Below the pieces are notes generated by a model, which worked only from the letters and a program-made list of their open reading frames with translations, searched no databases and was not told the origin of the DNA. Shown here piece after piece: positions 41,830 through 63,491 of a stretch of 64,000 bases of DNA. The stretch is from Syngnathus acus (taxonomy: Eukaryota; Chordata; Actinopteri; Syngnathiformes; Syngnathidae): assembly GCF_901709675.1 (NCBI RefSeq), contig NC_051092.1, forward strand, positions 7,693,491-7,757,490. Reading direction: 5' to 3'. A program made the position numbers and the translations under genes. Every line of letters begins with the position of its first letter. Positions within the stretch are counted from its first letter, which is position 1.

Positions 41830-43724
41830 ATATATAATTGGGTGAAGACTATATGGAAATTCTGGACTTTAACAAGTGACTGGGGAAACCAAACGTGTAC
41901 CCCTTTCTGGAGAATGAATGATGGTAATGGTGCTATAGGTGCAGTCCACTATAATTACATCATGAAAAAATATAATCGTAGTACCACATAGATCACCGTA
42001 TAAAATATTGCAAATGTCTTGGTTCTAAACTCAAAAGAAAACCACAAAAACCTACAGTTAAAGAAAACGACTCAGTTTAATTAGTACAATTTAAGAGTTG
42101 GAAATGACTCCAAATGAGCCCCGCAGGTGAGTACAAAGCAACACTAAGGTATACCAATTAAATAGCCTGGTACAAATGGTTTGCAGATAGGAAAATTTAT
42201 TGAACCATATATTTAGGTTCAGATGAACAAGACAAAAGCTCATTTTTATTTTTGCAAATGTTAGTATAGCTGCAGTCTACTACGAATGCGCTGCCCAGTG
42301 TGCCCTTTCTTTAAATATGAGTTACTATACTGCCCAGAAAAGTGCACTTGTAGAAGAAAAGCTACTGGGCAAAGCCATCAAGCCATAACATGACATACAT
42401 ATAATATACACAATACTTGGTAAATGATTTTGGGTTCTACAATGTCCTGTAAGACCAGGGTACCTAAGTCCTGTACTCCAGAGACCCCATCCGGCCTGTT
42501 GTAAGTATATGCCTTCTCCAACACCCCTGATTCAAATGATCAGCTCATCAGCAAGGTTTGCAAAAGCCTAATGACGATCCTGATCACTTGAATCGGTGTG
42601 TTGGAGTAGGGATACGTCAAAAATAGGCTGAATAGGGCCTCTCGGAGACCGGATCTGGGCACACCTGAGCTACACGGTGTTGTGAAATAAATTTTTTAAA
42701 AAAAGGAAAGTTGGGGATGGGATAACAAGGTGAGGCAAACATTTAAAGTACAAATATGATGATACATACACCGGATGTTGCAATTTTGTATCTTGCAAGA
42801 AAAGAAAAATCTGCCAATAATAATTTCATACAGTGAATGAATCCAGTGAATGTATAGCTTATATTATACTTTTCCAATACATGTTTTCAACTGACATTTT
42901 CAAGTAAGGCGTGCTTAAATAATTTTTAAGAGCCCAAGCATTTCACTAAAAATATTATCACTAAAGCTCAAAGAGCACAAATCAAACAATAATCAGAGCT
43001 ACACTGTTTGATAAGAGAGCAATTCCTTTGCAATCTGTTTGGCAGACGCCCTGTTGTGAGAGCCACATTATTCCAACTGGGCAAGCTTTAAAACGGATTT
43101 AACCTAACTAGCTCTGACAACAAATAGATGAAAGGGGCGTCCTGTGATTCACAATTTCATGACAAAAAATACCTGAGAAGCTGTATATTTAATATCATGT
43201 CATTCAAAAACTAAATTGAAAGGCATACTTGTTCCTAAAAATAGTTTGCTGCAAAGCCAAATAAAATGCAGCATGTCGTAGAACAAAACATAACGGGCAC
43301 TGAATGGAAATGCGTTTTACGCCATTATTTCTTCAAACACTACTAAGTACAGACATGATTTGAGAATCAGAGGCACATAAAGATTGAGCCATAAGTGGTA
43401 AGCAATATCGTACCTCTGTTTCACCTGGAGGATGTAAATAAATAAATAAATAAATATATATATAAACACACGTGACCCCTTTTTTTTTTTTTTTTTTTGC
43501 GGCACTGGAGCAACATGACTCGAGATGGGTCAAAGTGATAAACCTGCCCTTAGACAGTGAAACAAAATATTTGAAAAAGAGAGGCTGGAAAGGATCATGC
43601 CACAAACCAAAATGTACCGCTGTGGGGATGAGAGCGAGGTATAATGTACTGTGTAGTGTTATTTTTATTGTTATTATTCTTATGATTTATTGTATTGCCA
43701 GGAAGGGATTTAAAGCTTGGGGCC
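41830..43724. other. Esterase-FBXO31 convergent spacer / FBXO31 3'UTR
   Basis: No coding exon was found. The stretch probably carries the FBXO31 3'UTR on the minus strand. It contains the hAT-like element at 42456, an (AAAT)n microsatellite at about 43437-43462, and a T run at about 43480-43498. Confidence 0.5.
42456..42667. mobile_element. Non-autonomous hAT-like element
   Basis: The left end CAGGGTACCTAAGTCCTGTA and the right end, reading CAGGTGTGCCCAGATCCGG on the other strand, are related inverted repeats. The interior has TGATTCAAATGATCAGCTCA, known from a widespread fish hAT group. A clean 8-bp target duplication was not visible. Confidence 0.6.
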
Positions 43725-50248
<6,524 letters not shown>

Positions 50249-50321
50249 CCGTGGTCAGCAGGCAGGCGACATTACATCACTCGTGTTTCCGCTGCAGTGT
50301 GCTTGCTCTTGTCCTCTAATG

Positions 50322-50329
50322 TGACGTCA
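50322..50329. promoter_or_regulatory. Palindromic CRE upstream of FBXO31
   Basis: TGACGTCA, the full CREB/ATF site, lies 74 bp upstream of the FBXO31 start codon in a CpG-rich region. Its position suits proximal promoter control of FBXO31. Inferred. Confidence 0.45.
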
Positions 50330-51024
50330 ACGTGCGACACCGCTGGAGAGAGTGGAGCAAGTGGAAGGACGGGGATACATCTCGCGTCAGCTAAGGTTTT
50401 GCATAATGCTGCTGTTGAGGGTTTACAAAATACGCATGATTATTGTCGTTTTTTTTTTACCATATAATAATCATATAATATTGTAAATATTTATGATATT
50501 TGATCAACCACATTTATTGGATTATTTTTTACTTCATGTTTGCCTGTTGCTAGGCAGAGTTCATTGGGCTCAACCATCCTTGCCCCATAAGGCAGTAATT
50601 TTGGGCCATCAAACAAAAATGTGTCTTTGGTGTAAACAATGCTTGATGAAAAGTACAAAGAGATAACAAGTGGTAAAAGTTAAAGTTGCAGAATATTACT
50701 ACTTAAAAGTAAAAGTATGACATTACCCGAAACAAGGAATGTGCTGCACCGAGATCTGTCAGAAATCTGTGGTGCCCTTTTAAGCCCTCCGGCATCTTAT
50801 TTCATGATATAAAATATATTTCTGAACTATATTGTCATTCCCCCTAAATATCAGTCATATGAGATGCACCAGGAGAGGGGAAAAAAACATCCTGGAGCAG
50901 TGCCAGAGCCTAAATGGACTTAAATATAATAAATAATTTTCCCGCATTAGATGTAGTTTAAAGTGAGTGATTGGTTTATGAGCTCCTAATCTACTTTGCG
51001 AGTGTAAATATAAGGAGAATTGAG

Positions 51025-51029
51025 AAAAA
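51025..51029 (-). terminator. Pol III terminator of tRNA-Arg
   Basis: Five A on the plus strand are TTTTT on the tRNA strand, starting a few bases after the mature 3' end, which is the standard Pol III stop. Confidence 0.75.
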
Positions 51030-51032
51030 TAT

Positions 51033-51105
51033 CGAGCCAGCCAGGAGTCGAACCTAGAATCTTCTGATCCGTAGTCAGACGCGTTATCCATTGCGCCACT
51101 GGCCC
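51033..51105 (-). tRNA. tRNA-Arg (anticodon ACG)
   Basis: A 73-nt cloverleaf, nearly identical to the human tRNA-Arg-ACG as I recall it. The acceptor stem GGGCCAG pairs with CTGGCTC (one G-U), with discriminator G. The anticodon arm TCTGA-CTACGGA-TCAGA gives ACG. The T arm CTAGG-TTCGACT-CCTGG has one G-U wobble. A box (TGGCGCAATGGATA) and B box (GGTTCGACTCC) are intact, there is no intron, and a T5 terminator follows. It stands alone in the 1.3-kb gap between FBXO31 and FANCI, on the FBXO31 strand. Confidence 0.97.
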
Positions 51106-51436
51106 GTTGGAGAATTCTAACTGATGTTATTTTTTTATACTATAGACAACTGCGTAAAATGGTTAAGATATATTAATTATGTTTGATAATTAAGGATGTT
51201 GCCTTGATAGTTTTGGTCACATCACGGGGATAGCTGAATGAAGTTTAAAATAATAATAAAAAAACAAAACATGTCTGGCACAAGAAAAAAAAGACACCTA
51301 TTTAATAACGTTTCACAGATACGTTTTGAATTCATTTTATGCTTGAGATAACTGTATGATTGATTTGTGTTTACGAATGAATAAGTTTAAACATGATGCG
51401 TTTGGAGGAAACTAACAACAACACGCACCAAACGGT

Positions 51437-51464
51437 ACCGGAAGTGCTTGCTGCTGGCGGGAAA
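51437..51464. promoter_or_regulatory. FANCI: FANCI proximal promoter: ETS and E2F-type sites
   Basis: ACCGGAAGTG at 51437-51446 is a strong ETS/GABP site and TGGCGGGAAA at 51455-51464 is a good E2F site. They lie 60-87 bp upstream of the FANCI ATG. There is no TATA box, as expected of a replication-linked housekeeping gene. Fanconi anaemia genes are known E2F targets; use of this site is inferred. Confidence 0.55.
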
Positions 51465-51523
51465 TATGCTACTGTTAGGAGGTTGTGGAAAGACTGTTTA
51501 CCTTGTTGTGTTGATCTTGCACT

Positions 51524-54500
51524 ATGAAGGCAGACGTGGACAGAATTATTTCCTTATCCAATGCTGACAGTTCTGGAGAACTTCAGAAATATTTGTCCAC
51601 TCTCACTGAAGGCAAGGTAAACTGGTGTTGACATGCATGAGTTGCACTGTTCGATCAAATATTTTCTGGTTAGTAATGGAAAACACTTTTCTGTTTTGAA
51701 GTTGACTGCGCTGATTTCCAATTGTGCACTAAAGGGAAATACGATCGGCAAAATTATTAAAGCCATTTTCAAAGGTAAGAACTTTTGGATATTTTTACTA
51801 TTTATCCTTATTTCGTGTTGCACGATTAAAACGTTCCTAGTTTGTGAACTCCTATACTGACAATGGTAATAAAGCAGATTCTCATTCAGGTTTTTTTTGT
51901 TTGTGAATTATTGTAAAATATGTATTTGTAACCCCTTTCTCTACTCTTTATCATCATTCTAGCTATTAGCGTGCTTCTGGATCTAGACCACAGGTGTCAA
52001 ACTCAAGGCCCGGGGGCCAGATACGGCCCGCCACATCATTTTATGTGGCCCGCGAAGACAAATTGTGCATCAAATTTGTGTCATTACTAGAATTGCAAAT
52101 TGTCTTCACTTTTAATAATATCTTCTTTTTTAAACATGTGACCAGTTTTTACTCGTCTGATTTGAAAACGAGTTGTCAGTTTGTTTAGAAGCTTTTACTG
52201 TATATAATATGAGGTGCTCATACATTTATTTGGGTTGACAGTCATAATGGCCCTCCGAAAGAAGCTATGACTACAATGCGGCCTGTGAAAAAAAATGAGT
52301 TTGATTCTAGATTCTAGACCCAAGTGTGACTTTTACACATCACACACATAATCGCTGCCAGATAAACAATATATATGTATGTTGCCACTTGATTTTAGGC
52401 TCACCACCTGGATCTACTGATGGGTCAAAACGAAGACTCCTGCTTTATCAACATTGCATCCCTCTCTGTGGGTCTGGTGACCTCCAAAGTGAAGTGGCAG
52501 CAGATCTCATTGGACTGCTCATGCTGGAGGTACAAAAGCATAATTCATCTTACAAAAATGCAACAGAGAATAAAGCAATTGAAAATATGAACACGTTCAC
52601 GTCCAAGATAATTGTGGAAACTGTTTTTGTCGCAATGAATGCCTTTACAGTGTATTACTTGGTTGATAAGTGTTTGATTGTCTTCTGTAAATGCAGACGC
52701 ACACTCTGGTTGGACCCTGTCTTGCACAACTAGCAAATCTATTTGTTGAAGAAATCAAGGCAGGAAAAATAGGCAATGGCAAATCCTTGGAGCTATTTCC
52801 TACTGTACTTACTGCCTTGACAGCTTGTGAAACATTGTCGTACGGCAAAGGTTCGTACAAATAGTGAATGAGTATGCTAGTATACATTATATATGGTTTA
52901 AACTTTGGAATTAACTGTTTTCTGTTGTACCTCTTTTTTTAAACTTCAGGTGAGCTCAGTGGTGAGCAATACAAGAAACAACTAATCAACAGCCTTTGCT
53001 CTAGCAGGTGATGTAATGCAATAACTCATACTTTCAGCCTTACAAAATATTATTTTTTTACTCATAGCAGCTCTGTGCACCAACATTAAGTAACAATGGC
53101 AATTTGATTCAATCACCAAAAACTAGTAAATACTGAACAATCATTTACACTCGGGGTATAAACTCACCACGAGTTGTATTTTTGCTGCAGATGGGACACA
53201 CAATGTGTTATCCACCTAACTACAATGTTCAGGTAACTTCTCGCTTTAGTTGTATTTACCAACATTTTCAAAGTCGTGTTTTGACCCTTTTGAATGTCCC
53301 TGCTTTATTTTAGAGATGTGCCCCTGTCATCGGATGAGTTGCAGTTTGTGGTTCAAAAAACGCTGCGGATGTTCAGCAAGCTCGACCTGCAGGAGATTCC
53401 GCCACTTGTTTATCAGTTGCTCTTGCTATCTGCAAAGGTAGAATTGTGTGTGACAGGCATGTCTTGCTTTCAAGTCCTCCATTCAGTCTAAAATGCTATG
53501 CTGCATCTTTTAGGGTTGCAAGAAACAGGTCCTCGAGGGAATTGTCAGTTATTTTAAGCAGCAAGACCTTCACCACCAAAAGGAGCAGAAACACGGAGAG
53601 TGGGTGATTTAAACAATGCAAGTGACATTGCCATTGCCTTTCATGACTGTCCTTCTTCCCATTTTCAGGAACTTGGATTTAGAAGTTCAATCTATTCCAC
53701 AGGACCAATTAAGATATGTGGAGGGCACTGTTATTCTCCACATTGTTTTTGCTTTGAGGCTCGACCACGAACTTGGGAGAGAATTCCTGAAAAGCGTCAA
53801 GGTGCCTCATCTGTCACTTCCTAAAACTGACAATCGAATGAATACGTTTCATGGATGTCATCAATTGTTCCTTTCCACCAGGCTTCCTTTGGGGACTTTT
53901 GCCCTTTCAGCGTGGCTGTATTGCTCTCTGTTACACGAATACAGCTCTATGAGGAAAAGGTCAGAAGTCACTATCATGCTACTTTTATCTTCATCTGTCT
54001 CTTGTTAGCTTATTCATGACAAACATTCTCTGGTTTCAATAGGTGTTTACACTTTTCAAGGGGGCAATCATCAAGAGCTTCAAAGATGAGGAGCTACTGC
54101 AGGGGTCAAAGTTCTTGCAGGACCTTGTGCCTGGTCACTTAAGTGTCGCTGAGATGATTTTGGACACGGTGAAGAGCAGGTGTGGGCAGGAGTTCATTTG
54201 ATCATAGACAGCAATCAAAATATGGATAAAGTAGGGAGAAATGTGTTATAGGGTCATAGCTTTTATTAACTGTACAGGCAATGTCATCAAATGCTGTCAC
54301 TATCAAATATTTGATCAATTAGTTATCAATGAATTGATTTAATTTGACAGCTCTAATGTAATCATTCATATCTTTGCATGACTCTTTTTGTGCAGTGTCT
54401 TTGGATGGGATCATGTGACCCAGGGCCTGGTGCAGCTGGGCTTCTTTCTAATGGATACGTTTGGACCTAAACCCGGACCATTTGGAAAGCCCAATGAAGG

Positions 54501-57500
54501 TTCTTCTACTGTGGCCCGGACCCCCACTCAGCTGGCATGTAAACTTGGAGGTCAGGTACTCCTCCAGGGCTTTAAGGTAACTTTTCTTTTTTTTGGGGGG
54601 TGTAATATCTGTACTTTTTTACTGTACTGTCATCCTGTGATGTGTTTTTGCGCTGTAAGATGCATGAGGCAATCAGAGGCGAGATCCTGGAGCAAGTTCT
54701 GAATCGACTGGTCGCAAAGACTGCCTCACCTGTCAATCATTTTTTAGGTAACGCAATGTTCAATCATTTCCCACATTGTTGTGTACACTTACACAGTATG
54801 ATCCAATACAGTTCAAAACTCAACTTTACTCTTTGTAAAGGCAGGTGGGATTTAAGGACACCACTCTTGTATTGCATCTCAGTAGATTGTGCAAGTGGTC
54901 CTAATGTTGTGGCTGGCAAGTGGAGCTCTTAAATGAAAAAAGTGCTGTCGGGTCTAATTTGATTCGTGTCTGTGTGTCCTCAGACCTTTTCTCAGACATT
55001 GTAACCTCCGCTCCAATGATATTGCTGGAGTCATCCTCCAAGGTTACCGAGACGTTTGACCATCTGTCATATCTCCCCCTGCCCACTGTACAGGGCTTGC
55101 TAAAAGCTATCCAGGTACTAAAACCACGCAGCATACAAATACGTAACTAGAAACAGGTTCTAAATGTTTTCACTGTTTGACTCCCAGCCTCTGCTGAAAG
55201 TCAGCATGTCCATGAAAGACGCATTGATTCTGGTGCTCCGCAAGGCCATGTTTTCAAGGTATGTGGACTGTTACATTGCATTCTTTTTTTTGTCATTGGA
55301 ATTGTATTTTAATGTTGAATATTTGCCACATCATGGTAGCTACATACTAGCCAAATGGGCATCTTGAGATTCCTGTTAAAGATCTTTTCTGATTCTTTTC
55401 CAGTCAGTTGGATGGACGAAAGTCCGCTGTTACTGGCTTCCTGTTGCTGCTGAAGAACTTCAAAGTGCTTGGCAGCCTGGCCTCCAGTCAGTGCAGCCAG
55501 ACAATCTCCTCCAGCCAGGTAGGTCATTACTTGATGCATTATTTGTATGTGCATTTAAGTGATTCAAGTTTGTACGACTGCCTGAAATTGTTGAAAGGGT
55601 TAGTTTGTTTCCACATGTTGGAAAATTGCCGAATTTTTGCAGTCACGGTCATGTTTTCCAGCGACCTAAGAATTCTGAACATGAAAAAACGCACGACTCC
55701 TTTAAAGCACATGAAGCTAGAATTAAATCGTAATAAAGCAAGAGGGCAAAATACATATGCTTATGATATAAATTCTGCCAGTTGCTCAACTGTTGTCCCG
55801 TAAATCCAACCAGATCCAAGTGGATGTTCATTCTCGATATAACGCTGCTGCCAATGAGGCCTTCTGTCTGGAAATCTTGAGCAGCTTGCGCCGTTGCCTT
55901 GGCCAGCAGGCTGACGTGCGCCTTATGCTCTATGAGGTTTGTGATGTTTTTTTAAAGTCTTGTGATCAACTTCCATTATTTTCTATACATTTTGCAGGGA
56001 ATATACATCGATTCAGATTTGAACGTCTGAATGGTTGCTTTTGCTTGTGGTGATTGTATAGCTGCGAAACAAATGCGTAACGAGTTCCAGCGACCGCCCG
56101 ACAGCAGAAGCCAACATTTTAAAACTGCATAATATTACATTGCATTCTTGTTTAAGAAAAGATGCATCCCCTTTTTGTATGAGCTGTGTTGACGGATGTG
56201 TTACTCAAGGGCTTCTATGATGTTCTTCGTCGGAACTCCCAACTTGCAAGTTCCGTCATGCAGACGCTGTTCTCACAGGTTGAAACGTCTCTTACTATTC
56301 GTGTATGATGACCATATCATGTTATATGCGTTTTAGATTTTTGGTTTGTTTGTTTCCTAGTTGAGGAAGTACTACGAACCCGAACAAGATCTTTTGCCCC
56401 CGGTGAAATTGCAGCCTTGCATCACAGCTAATGCAGAACAGATCCACCTTCAGGAGCCTCTGGTACCGTTGAAATTTAGTGAAGCTGGTTTATTGGTTTA
56501 CATTCGTTTTTAATTATGGCTGTTCTACATCCCTCTGGATCAACAGACAATTATTACCATGTCAAAGTCCTGTTAGAATCTTACCTCAAGAGTGGAAGCC
56601 TTAATCTGTAATTTTGTGTATCTGCTATGTGACTCTTTACAATCTCAGGCCCACCTGGTAGGCTGTACCGTGCAGTGTCTGTTGTGGCTTTTAAATATGA
56701 AGCGATCAGCCAAAATCAGATCCGACGACAGTGATGATGATGATGATGATGACGAGGATGAGGGGTACCAGTCCGAGCTACAGACGATCCTAGACAGCAT
56801 CACAAAACGCATGATCAAAAGTGAAATGGAGGACTTTGAACTGGTACTACACCAGAGTCAATTGTCTACACTTGAAGCGACCCCATTCTTCCCAGTTCCA
56901 TGGTCGTATTCTGTTTCATCAGGACAAGTCAGCAGAATTCTCCACCGCATCCAGTGTTGGTGTGAAGAATAATATCTACGCTGGGCTCGTAATAGGACTC
57001 TATGAGGTCCTCTTGGAGTACAACTTTGTCAAAGGCAATTACAGGTATTTGTCAATTCCTTTTCGTGTTTCATAATTATGTGGGGAATTTCATATCGGGA
57101 AACTTTGTGGGACACTTGTAGTAAAAATGCCTTTGAGGAGCTGTTGGAGCTGTTTAACCGCTACAACAAGCTGTGTGAGATCCTGAGGGAGAAATCCGGG
57201 AAAGGTCGACAGCTGTCAAACAAGACTCCTAGAAGTTTGCTCTCGGTGCGCTTCATATCGACTCTGGTCACTGCGCTCTTTAGGTATGTACACGTGCACT
57301 TTGTATTCTTGTGAATGTTTTCCTTGTTCGTTGGCCAAACAAGCATAGCTGAGAAAACAAATGAGGTGCTCTAATCATTTTTGGGAAGCCAATTTGAATG
57401 GATTGACTTATTCGCAAGTGTGTGAAAATTGATGCATCTGCCCACCCTGCGTAACATTACACTTAAAATTGGGGACAGCATACCCAGAAAAGCTCTTCCC

Positions 57501-60500
57501 AGAGCGCATGGCTGTTGTCAAGCAGTAGACGTAGTATGATGATAAGTACTAGATGCAAACATAAGTACAAAAACATATATACTGACCTTGGCACAGGTAA
57601 TAAAGAAAGAATATTGCGGTTTCCAGAGACAGCTCTCAGAGCAGAGAGGAGGCTCTCAACGTGCTGCGCTCCAGTGGAGAATTTGTACGTTATGCGCTTA
57701 GCGTGGCTGTGCAGAAGATCCAGCAGCTAGAAGATAGCGGAGTTACTGACGGCCCAGATGGCCAAAGTTCAAACTTGATGTTCCGCTTCCTGTGTGAAAT
57801 GACAAGGTAAGGGATCATTTTGCTGCATTTGATATACATTCAGGGAAGACGTGTTTTGACATTTTGTACACAAGATACCTGTTTGTAACGCGACGACCAT
57901 TTTACAGCGTGCTGATGTGGCGGTATACCAACGTTCCCAGCGCAGCGGAAGATGCTGGGAAAAAAGAAAAACGATCCAGCCTGTCACAATTGAGCCTGGA
58001 AGGCCTTCTCGGGATATTCACTACCTGCCAGCAGCGCTACCCTGATAAGATGTCCAAACTTCTCTCATTCATTGGTTGGACTCTCAGGTTTAATAGAGAT
58101 AAAAGACATGAGAGTGTAATTTCATTGCAATCTGTTTTATCTTTTAGACAATTCGGAGGACATTGCTGAGTCAGAAGATTGCGAACAGATGACGTACTCT
58201 TACATTCGTCAATTTCAGGTCTTTATTTCCTCTCGACATGTTTGCCGTGTTTTTTTTAAGCACTCAATTTTTTCACGCATTCCAAACTTAATTTTGATTA
58301 AAGACTCAAGTTGCTGACCAGTTCAGGGTGTACCCAGCCTTTCGCCCAAAGTCAGCAGGATTAAGCTCCAGCTCTCCTTTACCTTGTACAGGATAAACTG
58401 TATCGATGATGAATGGCTAGATTGCTGCTCATATTGTTTAAAAGTCTCCACTCATTGACCGTTTCGTCGTTTGTAAACAGAGAGCGCTGTTCGCCCAGTT
58501 GAGTGGAGGAGAGGAGGAATTTAACAGCAAAGAAGCTCAGCTATTGGTTAACATTCTGAGCGTGCTTTCACTCCAGCTAAAGCCCTCCTCTCAGCAGGTA
58601 CACATCGTACTTATATTTAAATGCTCTTATGGTAGATCTGCTAACATTTGCATCAAATAAACAGTTTACTCAGATGATCACATGGACAGTGAAAATCTGC
58701 AAGGAGACCAGCGTTGGTGAGTTAATGCCAGAGTGTGTCATTGTCTGGTTTTGATTAGTTGTACTAAAAGATCTCCTTGTTTTCAGAGGACTCTGCTTTG
58801 TCAAAGGGGCTGCTTTCACTTCTCTTCAGCCTGCATGTTCTTTTTAAGAGCCCTACCAGCTTGTTGCTCGAACTCTGTCAGGACATCCATAGCCACCTCG
58901 GAGATATTGATGAGGTACAAATTGTGAGAGATGCTGTTGCCAAACTGAAATGTTGGACAGCAAGAGTTTGGATGTCTGACGCAATGACAATGTCGTTATT
59001 GCCGCATCATTACTGACTCTACTAAAAGTATAGAAAATGGGAGGGATGAATGCATACCGTCATGTCAGCCTTATTGTTGTCTTTATCAGGATGTTGAGGT
59101 AGAAAAGCAGTCCCACTTTGCTATTGTGAGCATGAAAACGGCATCGACAGCAGCAGTAAGTGCTCCCCGCCCCTGCCGCTCCCCTTCGAGAAGCCAAGTT
59201 ACTTTCTCATAACAGACATGTTTGTCATCTTTTAACTCCAGATGCTGGTCCTGCCTCTAGTGGACAAGGTGCTAGATGAAGTGGACTGGCTAATTGGCAA
59301 AAGGAAAAACCAGTTGGCTACTGACAAATCAGATCCAGGTAGGATTCCTTTTTTTTTTTTTTTAAACAATAATGCTCACTGGCAAGTTTAAGGCTTTCTT
59401 GTCTATGAATAATGCCAACAAACACTGATATGTTTCTGACAAATAGAAGCGGCCACGCAATCTGCAGGCCACCAGGATCCGGTTGAGAAAGCAGTGACAC
59501 TGCAGCTTGGAACCCTTCTGACGGCATTAAACGAGTTGGTCCAGACCGCATTGCAGCTTGGAACCTGCACCATCACATTGCTCCGAGCGTTGAGTCGCAC
59601 TTATACCATCCTCACCACGCTGGTTAAATATGTATGTACTCTGTCTCCTTATTGTCAGGGATGCAAAATTCACAGGAAACATTCTAAACTTTCTGTGGAA
59701 ATTAATGGGAATAAAGCAGGTAGCTTCCAATAGTCACCTAATCTAAACAAATAGAATTACTGAATTATGCCCTCATGTGGGCAAGGGGCTATTTTGTTCT
59801 GGTTGCTTACAACCAAATGTTTAAGCCTCAATATAATACCTTTCCATTCAATTACCCTCAATTCTCAGTTAATTCACATTCAAAAAGTTTTCAGTTTGGA
59901 TACTTCCACAATTTCCCATCTTAATTTGAAATTTACTTTTTTTTCCATTTCTGGTCTTACGGTACCCAGTTTGATATAAATGTTTTTTCTTTCTTTGTAG
60001 TACATTCAATTTTGTGCCAGTCAGAGTGCTAGATTACCTTCACGCTTTGAAAAGCTGGTGAGTCTGGGCCACATGAAGGAGTTTGATGTCATGCTTATTA
60101 TTATTTTTTTTTAATGTTTTTTTTTTTTTTTTTAACACAGGTCAAACTGTCTGGATCTCATCTGACTCCACAATGCTACTTTTTCATCACATATGTTCAG
60201 GTGCGGATGGATTCAAATGATCAAAATCGTTCCGTGCATTGTTTGGACACCAGCTGTCATTTAATATCAAATACTGTTGGTGAGTGTTTCCATTAATTCT
60301 CTGCAGGGGGGAGATTCAAGTGTTGGAGGGGCAGACAAGAAGAAAAAGAAGAACGAAGTGAACACTGCTGCCACTGTAAGGAATTTGTATTGACAGTGAT
60401 CCCTCACCACTTCGCGCTTCACCTTTCGCAAATGTGCTACTTCGCGGGTTTATAAGTGACGGGAAAACGGCGTTTAAATACATGCTGAGAGCGCGGCAGC

Positions 60501-61427
60501 CAGCCTGTCACAAACGAGGCGGTACAACCATGTGCAACACGGACTGTTTATTTAGAGTGGGTGCACGTGGTGACCAGTCAGTGAGCTCGCGTTGTGCGTC
60601 GTGGTGGCATCTCGTTACACAGCGGATCAGGAAATTGGGAATCAGATGGAAGGCGTGTGTGTCAAAGCAGACAAAATGACGACAACCGACTGGCGAATGG
60701 TGTCTATATACACACACCCTAATCAGCCCTAACCACGGGATAGATGGTGGCTAAATCATTCCCTTATGCTGGTCAGTATCAAGTGAGCTGGAGTTTATCC
60801 AAGTTGACTTAACTCTCTCAACTCTTGAATGTTATGAATTTGCTTTCACTGCCGGTGCGCTACTAAGCACAATAATGCTGCCCACAAGCCTGATAATACA
60901 TTATAATTTTTGTTAAAAATAAATGTCTATAAACTGTACAATATACATTTGAAACGAAAGCATGACATGAATACACCCATGTTGTTTTCTGGGTAGGCAA
61001 AACTTCTGCGTCAGACCAAGGCCATACCAAACTTGATCTTCAGCATTGAAGAGTATGAGAAATACATGATCACACTCTCAAAGAAGTCAAAGGTATGTGT
61101 GAATGTTGGGGGGGGGGGGGGGGGGGGGGGAAGTGTGCAACAAAACAAAATCTTTTCAACAATTGGCACTGTCCAGGTAAATCTGATGCAATACATGAAA
61201 CTGAGCACCTCGAGAGATTTCCGCATCAATGCTGCCACTCTGGATGCAGCCCTACAAGAACAAGACGACACTGTGGAAGTAAGCGTCATCTCCACACAAA
61301 GGGGGGGGGGGGGTAAATCTGTCCCGGCCTGCTTTCACCATTTGTATCCGTTTGTGTTCCTTAGGGTGAGTCACAAGATGTAGAAGAGACTCAAGAACCC
61401 AAACGGAAAAAGAAGCGAAAACAATAA
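51524..61427 (+). CDS. FANCI: FANCI, Fanconi anaemia ID2-complex subunit
   Basis: Pairs with FANCD2 on DNA at interstrand crosslinks; monoubiquitination locks the clamp. 37 exons: 51524-51616, 51702-51774, 52399-52529, 52697-52850, 52950-53007, 53191-53232, 53314-53437, 53514-53599, 53669-53801, 53882-53959, 54043-54179, 54396-54576, 54660-54747, 54984-55114, 55188-55258, 55404-55518, 55814-55936, 56210-56278, 56361-56462, 56649-56843, 56923-57044, 57122-57283, 57627-57806, 57908-58074, 58148-58218, 58481-58597, 58665-58716, 58787-58914, 59090-59155, 59242-59338, 59447-59631, 60001-60057, 60141-60200, 60307-60375, 60997-61092, 61177-61278, 61365-61427. Total 3978 nt, 1325 residues (human 1328), in frame throughout. 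Lys533 in [11 protein letters not shown] aligns with the human ubiquitination site. SQ sites follow at Ser555, Ser558 and Ser564 ([12 protein letters not shown]). An Asp-rich loop is at about 689-701. The basic C-terminus PKRKKKRKQ is a likely nuclear signal. All exons look functional. Confidence 0.97.
51989..52312. mobile_element. Second copy of the 14503-type hAT element
   Basis: Close copy of the element at 14503: left end CACAGGTGTCAAACTC, the shared GGCCCGGGGGCCAG stretch, and a near-identical interior. The right end has lost its last bases after GAGTTTGA. It is flanked by ATCTAGAC (51981-51988) and a 7-bp match TCTAGAC (52313-52319). Located in FANCI intron 2. Confidence 0.88.
58315..58425 (-). 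repeat. Degenerate copy of the dispersed teleost repeat, reverse orientation
   Basis: CAGTTCAGGGTGTACCCAGC, then GTCAGCAGGATTAAGCTCCA, then ACAGGATAAACTGTA follow the reverse complement of the 5' part of the repeat at 7563. Located in FANCI intron 25. Confidence 0.55.
60394..60480. mobile_element. Tigger-type MITE fragment
   Basis: CAGTGATCCCTCACCACTTC, then CTTCGCGGGTTTATAAG, is the terminal segment of a Tigger/pogo MITE family found in many vertebrates. The second end was not found. Located in FANCI intron 34. Confidence 0.55.
61108..61130 (+). repeat. Poly-G run (23 G) in FANCI intron 35
   Basis: 23 consecutive G begin 16 nt after the donor at 61093 in an 84-bp intron. A 13-G run occupies the same relative position in the next intron (61301-61313). 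Confidence 0.85.
61301..61313 (+). repeat. Poly-G run (13 G) in FANCI intron 36
   Basis: 13 consecutive G begin 23 nt after the donor at 61279 in an 86-bp intron, mirroring the longer run in intron 35. Confidence 0.85.
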
Positions 61428-61529
61428 GCCGCTCCAATTGGTTACACGCATCACTAAGCTGATGAGCTTCCAGGCATCTCTCCATTTTGCGTTCATGTTA
61501 CGAGAGTCCTTCACCTGGTCCATAAACTG

Positions 61530-63491
<1,962 letters not shown>

